64,000 nucleotides of DNA from Hydrogenovibrio sp965140365 (GTDB taxonomy: Bacteria; Pseudomonadota; Gammaproteobacteria; Thiomicrospirales; Thiomicrospiraceae): the NCBI GenBank assembly GCA_965140365.1, contig OZ223196.1; one strand, given 5' to 3'. Below, in pieces: positions 60,655-64,000 of this stretch. The notes beneath the pieces are model-generated. The model was not told the origin of the DNA. It ran no database searches and saw only the letters and a program-made list of their open reading frames with translations. Numbering within the stretch: the stretch's first letter is position 1; the number at the start of each line of letters is the position of its first letter. The translations under genes were made by a program, and so were the position numbers.

Positions 60655-60981
60655 GTGCCTAAAAATAAAGCTTTATTATTGTTGATCATCGCCTGGTTGA
60701 TGGGCTTGATCGGTCTTGTGATGGGGCTGGTATTTGACCCTTTATGGTTTGCTCGCTTCGGCAGCTTGGTGGTGCTGTTTTCCGTGATGAGCGAATTCAG
60801 CCTGCTTCAGGTGGAGTTGCGCACCCTTTACGGTCGCTTGGACCAAATCGATGCGGAAGACGACATTCCCGATCTCAGCCCCTCGAAATGGCACCGCAAA
60901 AAATTCCGCATGACCCATATCGCCATTATCATCGGCACCTTGATCTGGGGCTTCGGCGATTTAATGCTGCCGCCTTACTGA
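60655..60981 (+). CDS. Small two-span membrane protein, unknown
   Basis: 108 residues from GTG 60655, which has GAGGA seven bases upstream; the frame is open further left, inside agt. Two membrane segments near the N-terminus (KALLLLIIAWLMGLIGLVMG and WFARFGSLVVLFSVMSEF), a soluble acidic middle (DQIDAEDDIPDLSPSKW) and a last segment (MTHIAIIIGTLIWGFGDLM). I do not recognise a family. It follows agt by 46 bases and is likely co-transcribed, so it may serve the same membrane-lipid function. Confidence 0.8.
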   Translation: MPKNKALLLLIIAWLMGLIGLVMGLVFDPLWFARFGSLVVLFSVMSEFSLLQVELRTLYGRLDQIDAEDDIPDLSPSKWHRKKFRMTHIAIIIGTLIWGFGDLMLPPY

Positions 60982-61007
60982 GTCACGCCCTAGCCGTTAC
61001 ATCCTCA

Positions 61008-61029
61008 AACCTGCCAGGCCTGGTGGTTT
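61008..61029 (+). terminator. Terminator built on CCAGGCCTGG
   Basis: AAACC-T-GCCAGG / CCTGGT-GGTTT with the decamer at 61014-61023 and a short T run after, ending the agt/membrane-protein transcript. Confidence 0.75.
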
Positions 61030-61069
61030 TTAAAAGAACAACCATCGTCCATTCAATCATCACATCAAA

Positions 61070-61098
61070 CCGTCATAAAGGCTTCAATAAGCTGTCAT
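61070..61098 (+). promoter_or_regulatory. Candidate Pho box upstream of the second GT4 gene
   Basis: CCGTCAT-AAAG-GCTTCAA-TAAG-CTGTCAT: 7-mers in 11-bp phase, the last a perfect CTGTCAT (61092-61098), the first with one mismatch, the middle keeping only the TCA core. A TAGAAT (61120-61125) lies downstream and the GT4 start codon 65 bases away. Spacing to that -10 is longer than in standard Pho promoters, so confidence is moderate. Confidence 0.5.
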
Positions 61099-61162
61099 CC
61101 TACGATTGAAGGCGCTTTTTAGAATAAAGACTTTCATCCAAACAAAACCATAAGGAACGACG

Positions 61163-62308
61163 ATGAAGGTCTGCCTTTTTACCGATACGCTCGGGGATTT
61201 AAACGGCGTCTCACGCTTTATTCAAGACATGGGCGAACAAGCCGCGCAACATTCCGACGAAGACTTTGACCTGCAAATCGTCACCGCCACCGCCAAACCC
61301 ATTCCGGACGCCCCGTATATCCACAATCTTCCCTGCCGCTTTCGTCTTCCGATGCCGTTTTATCAGGAACTGGATTTGGTGTATCCGGATACGCGCGCCA
61401 TCCGCCAGTTTCTGGAAAGCTATCAACCGGACCATGTCCACATTTCCACCCCCGGCCCGTTTGGTTGGGCCGCCAAGCGTCAGGCGGAAAAGCTTGGGCT
61501 ACCGCTATTTGGCACTTACCACACCGATTTTCCGGCCTATCTGTACGACCTGACCCGATCCCGCTGGGTGAAAAAACAAACCGACAAAACCATGGCCAAA
61601 TTCTACCGTTCCTTCCAGCATGTTTTCTCGCGCTCGGATGCCTATCTCGGCATTATGCAGCACGATTTGAAACTGCCGAGAGAGCGTATTTCCACCCTAT
61701 TCCCCGGCACCAATCTAGCCAAGTTCCATCCCAAACACCAACGCCGCCAGGTCTGGTCGGATTTCAACTTAGACCCACAGCGTTTAAAAGTGCTGTATGT
61801 CGGACGCATCAATATCGAAAAAAATATACCGTTTCTGTTGGAAACCTGGCAAGCCTTGTTGGCGGAAACGCCCGAGCTTCCAGCCGACTTGATTCTGGTG
61901 GGCGAAGGCCGTTTCCGCAAATGGGCCCCAAAAATGAAACCGCATCACATCCACTTTCTCGGCCCGGTTCGCGATGCACAAACCCTCTCCGAACTCTATG
62001 CGTCCTCGGATTTATTCGTGTTTCCGTCCATCACCGACACCTTGGGGCAGGTCATTATGGAAGCCCAAGCCAGCGGCTTGGGCTGTCTGGTCTCCAATGT
62101 CGGCGGCCCGCAAACCCTAATCGAACCGCAACAAACCGGCCAGGTGCTCGAAGCCAATCACTTGAACACTTGGAAAAACGCCCTACACGATGCTTTGACA
62201 AAAGATGACATTCTTCGTCATTGGGCACAGAATAGTCGACCGAACATCGAGCAATATGATATTGTTAAATCTTTCCGACAATTTCGAGCGACGCACTTGA
62301 CAAGCTAG
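61163..62308 (+). CDS. GT4 glycosyltransferase, second lipid-locus enzyme
   Basis: 381 residues, GT-B fold. N-terminus VCLFTDTLGDLNGVSRFIQDMG, then HISTPGPFGWAAKRQAEKLG, LFGTYHTDFPAYLYDLT, and the C-terminal donor site YVGRINIEKNIPFLL...FVFPSITDTLGQVIMEAQASGLG. It is a clear relative of the Agt-type enzyme at 59490 (same order of GxFG, YHT-FP and VGRI-EKN motifs) but not a copy. It may add a second sugar or a different sugar to the same lipid class. Ribosome site AAGGAA before ATG. Confidence 0.85.
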   Translation: MKVCLFTDTLGDLNGVSRFIQDMGEQAAQHSDEDFDLQIVTATAKPIPDAPYIHNLPCRFRLPMPFYQELDLVYPDTRAIRQFLESYQPDHVHISTPGPFGWAAKRQAEKLGLPLFGTYHTDFPAYLYDLTRSRWVKKQTDKTMAKFYRSFQHVFSRSDAYLGIMQHDLKLPRERISTLFPGTNLAKFHPKHQRRQVWSDFNLDPQRLKVLYVGRINIEKNIPFLLETWQALLAETPELPADLILVGEGRFRKWAPKMKPHHIHFLGPVRDAQTLSELYASSDLFVFPSITDTLGQVIMEAQASGLGCLVSNVGGPQTLIEPQQTGQVLEANHLNTWKNALHDALTKDDILRHWAQNSRPNIEQYDIVKSFRQFRATHLTS

Positions 62309-62341
62309 TGTCGCGCTTGCGATGCTTTTAACCGAACGACT

Positions 62342-63250
62342 ATGCCCCGACCGCTGAAACCCTTGCAACACAAAAACCAACTGAAAGGCGAAGCCTACAG
62401 TTTGGCTCTGTCCATTCTGGAAGCGCACTTTCCGATTTTCGCGTTTTTCACCGTCGCCGCACTCGGCGCGCTGCATGCCTATTTTTATAGCTTGCTCGTG
62501 GCCACAGTGGTACTGATCATCTGGTTTCTGGCGCGCGGCAAACGGCACGAACTCAAACGCACCGAAGCCTATAAAAATCTGGCGCTGACCAGCCTGTTTC
62601 TCACCACCCTGTTCGCGCTGGTGTTTCTGGCGTTGCAAACCACCTCGCCTAGCCATGTGGCCATTATTCTGTTCCTGCAAGTCTTATTCAGCTACCTGTT
62701 TCTCGGTCGCCGCCCGGGCGAAACCCTAGACCGCACCCACTTAATCGGTGTCATTCTCATGACCGGCGGGGCCATGATTGTGTTGTTCCCGGACAAATTC
62801 ATCCTGGTGCTCGGCGACGGCTTGGCTTTACTGGCCGCGGCCATTGCACCCATTGCCAACTTTTTCCAGAAACGCGCCCGCGCACAAGTCTCGTCCGAAA
62901 CCATTTTGATGACACGCAGCCTCATCGCTTTGCCGTTCGTCTATCTGTTGGCGGTCACCTTCGAAACCACCCCCAGTTGGGAAGCGATTGAAGCACAGTG
63001 GCTTTGGCTGTTCCTGACCGGTTTTCTGGTGTTTTTCATTTCAAAAATTTTCTGGGTGGAAGCCTTACACCTTTTGCCCATCACCAAGGTGAATGCGCTG
63101 TTTGCCTTCTCGCCGTTGCTCACCTTGGTGTTGGCGTATTTTTATCTGAACGAAATCCCAACCTGGTCGCAGATTCTCGGCGCTCTGCCCATTATTATCG
63201 GCAGTTATTTCATTACCCAAAAGCCGAAACCGGCTGGGCTGAAACGCTAA
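62342..63250 (+). CDS. EamA/DMT-family transporter
   Basis: 302 residues with about ten hydrophobic spans in two EamA halves (about 25-160 and 165-295): LEAHFPIFAFFTVAALGALHA, VIDMTGGAMIVLFPDKF-like (VILMTGGAMIVLFPDK), VLVLAYFYLNEIPTWSQILG. Family members export metabolites across the inner membrane. The substrate is unknown; it starts 33 bases after the GT4 and may be co-transcribed, which would hint at an export role in the same locus. Confidence 0.9.
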   Translation: MPRPLKPLQHKNQLKGEAYSLALSILEAHFPIFAFFTVAALGALHAYFYSLLVATVVLIIWFLARGKRHELKRTEAYKNLALTSLFLTTLFALVFLALQTTSPSHVAIILFLQVLFSYLFLGRRPGETLDRTHLIGVILMTGGAMIVLFPDKFILVLGDGLALLAAAIAPIANFFQKRARAQVSSETILMTRSLIALPFVYLLAVTFETTPSWEAIEAQWLWLFLTGFLVFFISKIFWVEALHLLPITKVNALFAFSPLLTLVLAYFYLNEIPTWSQILGALPIIIGSYFITQKPKPAGLKR

Positions 63251-63252
63251 AG

Positions 63253-63276
63253 AAATCACCAGGCCTGGCTGTTTTT
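63253..63276 (+). terminator. Weak terminator with CCAGGCCTGG core
   Basis: The decamer at 63259-63268 has partly complementary flanks (AAATCA / GCTGTTT) and is followed by five T, 9 bases after the EamA stop. Confidence 0.55.
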
Positions 63277-63358
63277 CGCTAAGTAGAAGTGCTACACTTG
63301 CTATAAATGAATTTACCTTTAAAATAAGAATTATTATTACTTGAAAGAGACGCACCTT

Positions 63359-63925
63359 ATGAAAAAGACACTTTGGACATTATTGCTGGTTTTCGGGTTG
63401 AGCGGCTGCTCCACGGTTCAGGTCAGCGACGACTACGACACCAACACGGACTTCAGTCAGCTGAAAACCTACGACTGGCTACCGGCAAAGGACCAAGTCA
63501 AACCAACCGCTGAAGAGTTTGAAAAGAAAAACCCTCTCATCGCCGAACGCATTCAGAATGCGGTTCTGGCCAATATGAAAGCGAAAGGTTATCAGTTCGT
63601 ATCCAAACAGCCGAATGCCTACATCACCTACCATGTCGGCGTCAGCTCTAAAATCCGTTCCACACCGGTCACGACTTCCATCGGCTTTGGCACCGGTTTT
63701 TACGGGGGCTACGGCGGTTTAGGCGTGCAAACCGGCTCCGATATCGAAGAATATCAGCAAGGTAAAGTGGTGTTGGATATTCTGGACAGCAACAAAAAAC
63801 TGGTCTGGCGCGGCATCAGCACCTCGGATGTGGATCAGCACGCCGACCCGAAAGAAATTACCGAACAGGTGAATGAAATCGTACAAAAACTGCTGGCGCA
63901 ATATCCGCCCAAAAAAGCTAAATAA
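63359..63925 (+). CDS. DUF4136 lipoprotein
   Basis: 188 residues from ATG 63359 (a TTG 18 bases earlier is also in frame). Lipoprotein signal with lipobox LSGC (Cys17). The mature protein begins with the DUF4136 phrase DYDTNTDFSQLKTYDWLP, has ITYHVGVSSKIRS, a Gly/Tyr stretch (FGTGFYGGYGGLG) and ends with LVWRGISTSDVDQ. DUF4136 lipoproteins are anchored in the outer membrane with unknown role. Confidence 0.9.
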   Translation: MKKTLWTLLLVFGLSGCSTVQVSDDYDTNTDFSQLKTYDWLPAKDQVKPTAEEFEKKNPLIAERIQNAVLANMKAKGYQFVSKQPNAYITYHVGVSSKIRSTPVTTSIGFGTGFYGGYGGLGVQTGSDIEEYQQGKVVLDILDSNKKLVWRGISTSDVDQHADPKEITEQVNEIVQKLLAQYPPKKAK

Positions 63926-63944
63926 GCCTCTCGACAGGGCCAAT

Positions 63945-63975
63945 AAAAAAGCCGTTCATTGGAACGGCTTTTTTT
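63945..63975 (+). terminator. DUF4136 gene terminator
   Basis: Stem AGCCGTTC/GAACGGCT with loop ATTG, flanked by A tract and T run, about 20 bases after the stop. Confidence 0.93.
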
Positions 63976-64000
63976 ATGCCTGACATTCAAAGCCAGGCGA

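Noticed and set aside
2741..63268. CCAGGCCTGG copies as a CRISPR-like or insertion-sequence signature
   Set aside because: Spacing is irregular over kilobases, there are no spacers or cas genes, and no transposase or target duplication accompanies any copy.

Overview
This window looks like a chromosomal segment of a sulfur-oxidising chemolithoautotrophic gammaproteobacterium of the Thiomicrospira / Hydrogenovibrio / Thiomicrorhabdus group. The grounds are a stand-alone Tat-exported thiosulfohydrolase gene (soxB) beside an alpha-carbonic-anhydrase-like gene and a lon-type protease, a pyrophosphate-dependent phosphofructokinase, and gammaproteobacterial gene orders such as ygfB-pepP-ubiH-ubiI diverging from zapA-ssrS(6S)-fau, and pncC-recA-recX-alaS-lysC-csrA-tRNA-Ser. 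The genus is inferred from gene content and remembered gene order; no database was searched. I see no IS element, prophage, integron or CRISPR array, so this is core genome rather than an island.

Layout. 1-10.4 kb: DUF748 envelope protein (cut by the window edge), alpha-CA-like protein, prmB, mogA, lon, soxB. 10.5-18.8 kb: purL, bamC, dapA, peroxiredoxin, PIN-PhoH ATPase. 18.9-25.3 kb: LysR regulator, potassium channel, ubiI-ubiH-pepP-ygfB. 25.6-28.5 kb: zapA, 6S RNA, fau, ilvA. 28.8-32.8 kb: copper locus (TonB copper receptor, SCO, PCuAC, and an unknown Cys/Met/His-containing secreted protein). 32.9-36.0 kb: rpiA, TlpA-like protein, hemL, epmC. 36.0-44.8 kb: a 27-residue membrane peptide, degenerate GGDEF protein, mpl, rnd, PPi-PFK, mscS, DUF481, NMT1-GGDEF sensor. 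44.8-54.9 kb: tRNA-Ser, csrA, lysC, alaS, recX, recA, pncC, mutS. 55-64 kb: thioredoxin-TPR protein, DUF5718-like protein, gshB-like gene, then a lipid locus and a DUF4136 lipoprotein.

Two things stand out. First, the palindrome CCAGGCCTGG occurs 17 times by my reading (21 sites if one outer mismatch is allowed), where chance predicts about 0.06. It sits at the centre of many intrinsic terminators and also inside genes, where it is read as Gln-Ala-Trp or Pro-Gly-Leu. It behaves like a genome-wide highly iterated palindrome or uptake-type signal, and I know of no description of it.

Second, 58.0-62.3 kb carries a PlcP-type metallophosphoesterase with dgkA, diverging from an Agt-type GT4 glycosyltransferase, followed by a small membrane protein and a second GT4. 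Two candidate Pho boxes lie in this locus: three CTGTCAT-like half-sites in exact 11-bp phase upstream of plcP, and another phased set upstream of the second GT4. This fits a phosphate-starvation system that replaces phospholipids with glycolipids, here in a sulfur chemolithoautotroph.

A third notable item is the alpha-CA-like protein, which has lost two of the three zinc-binding histidines (Glu and Gln instead) while keeping the proton-shuttle His and the fold.
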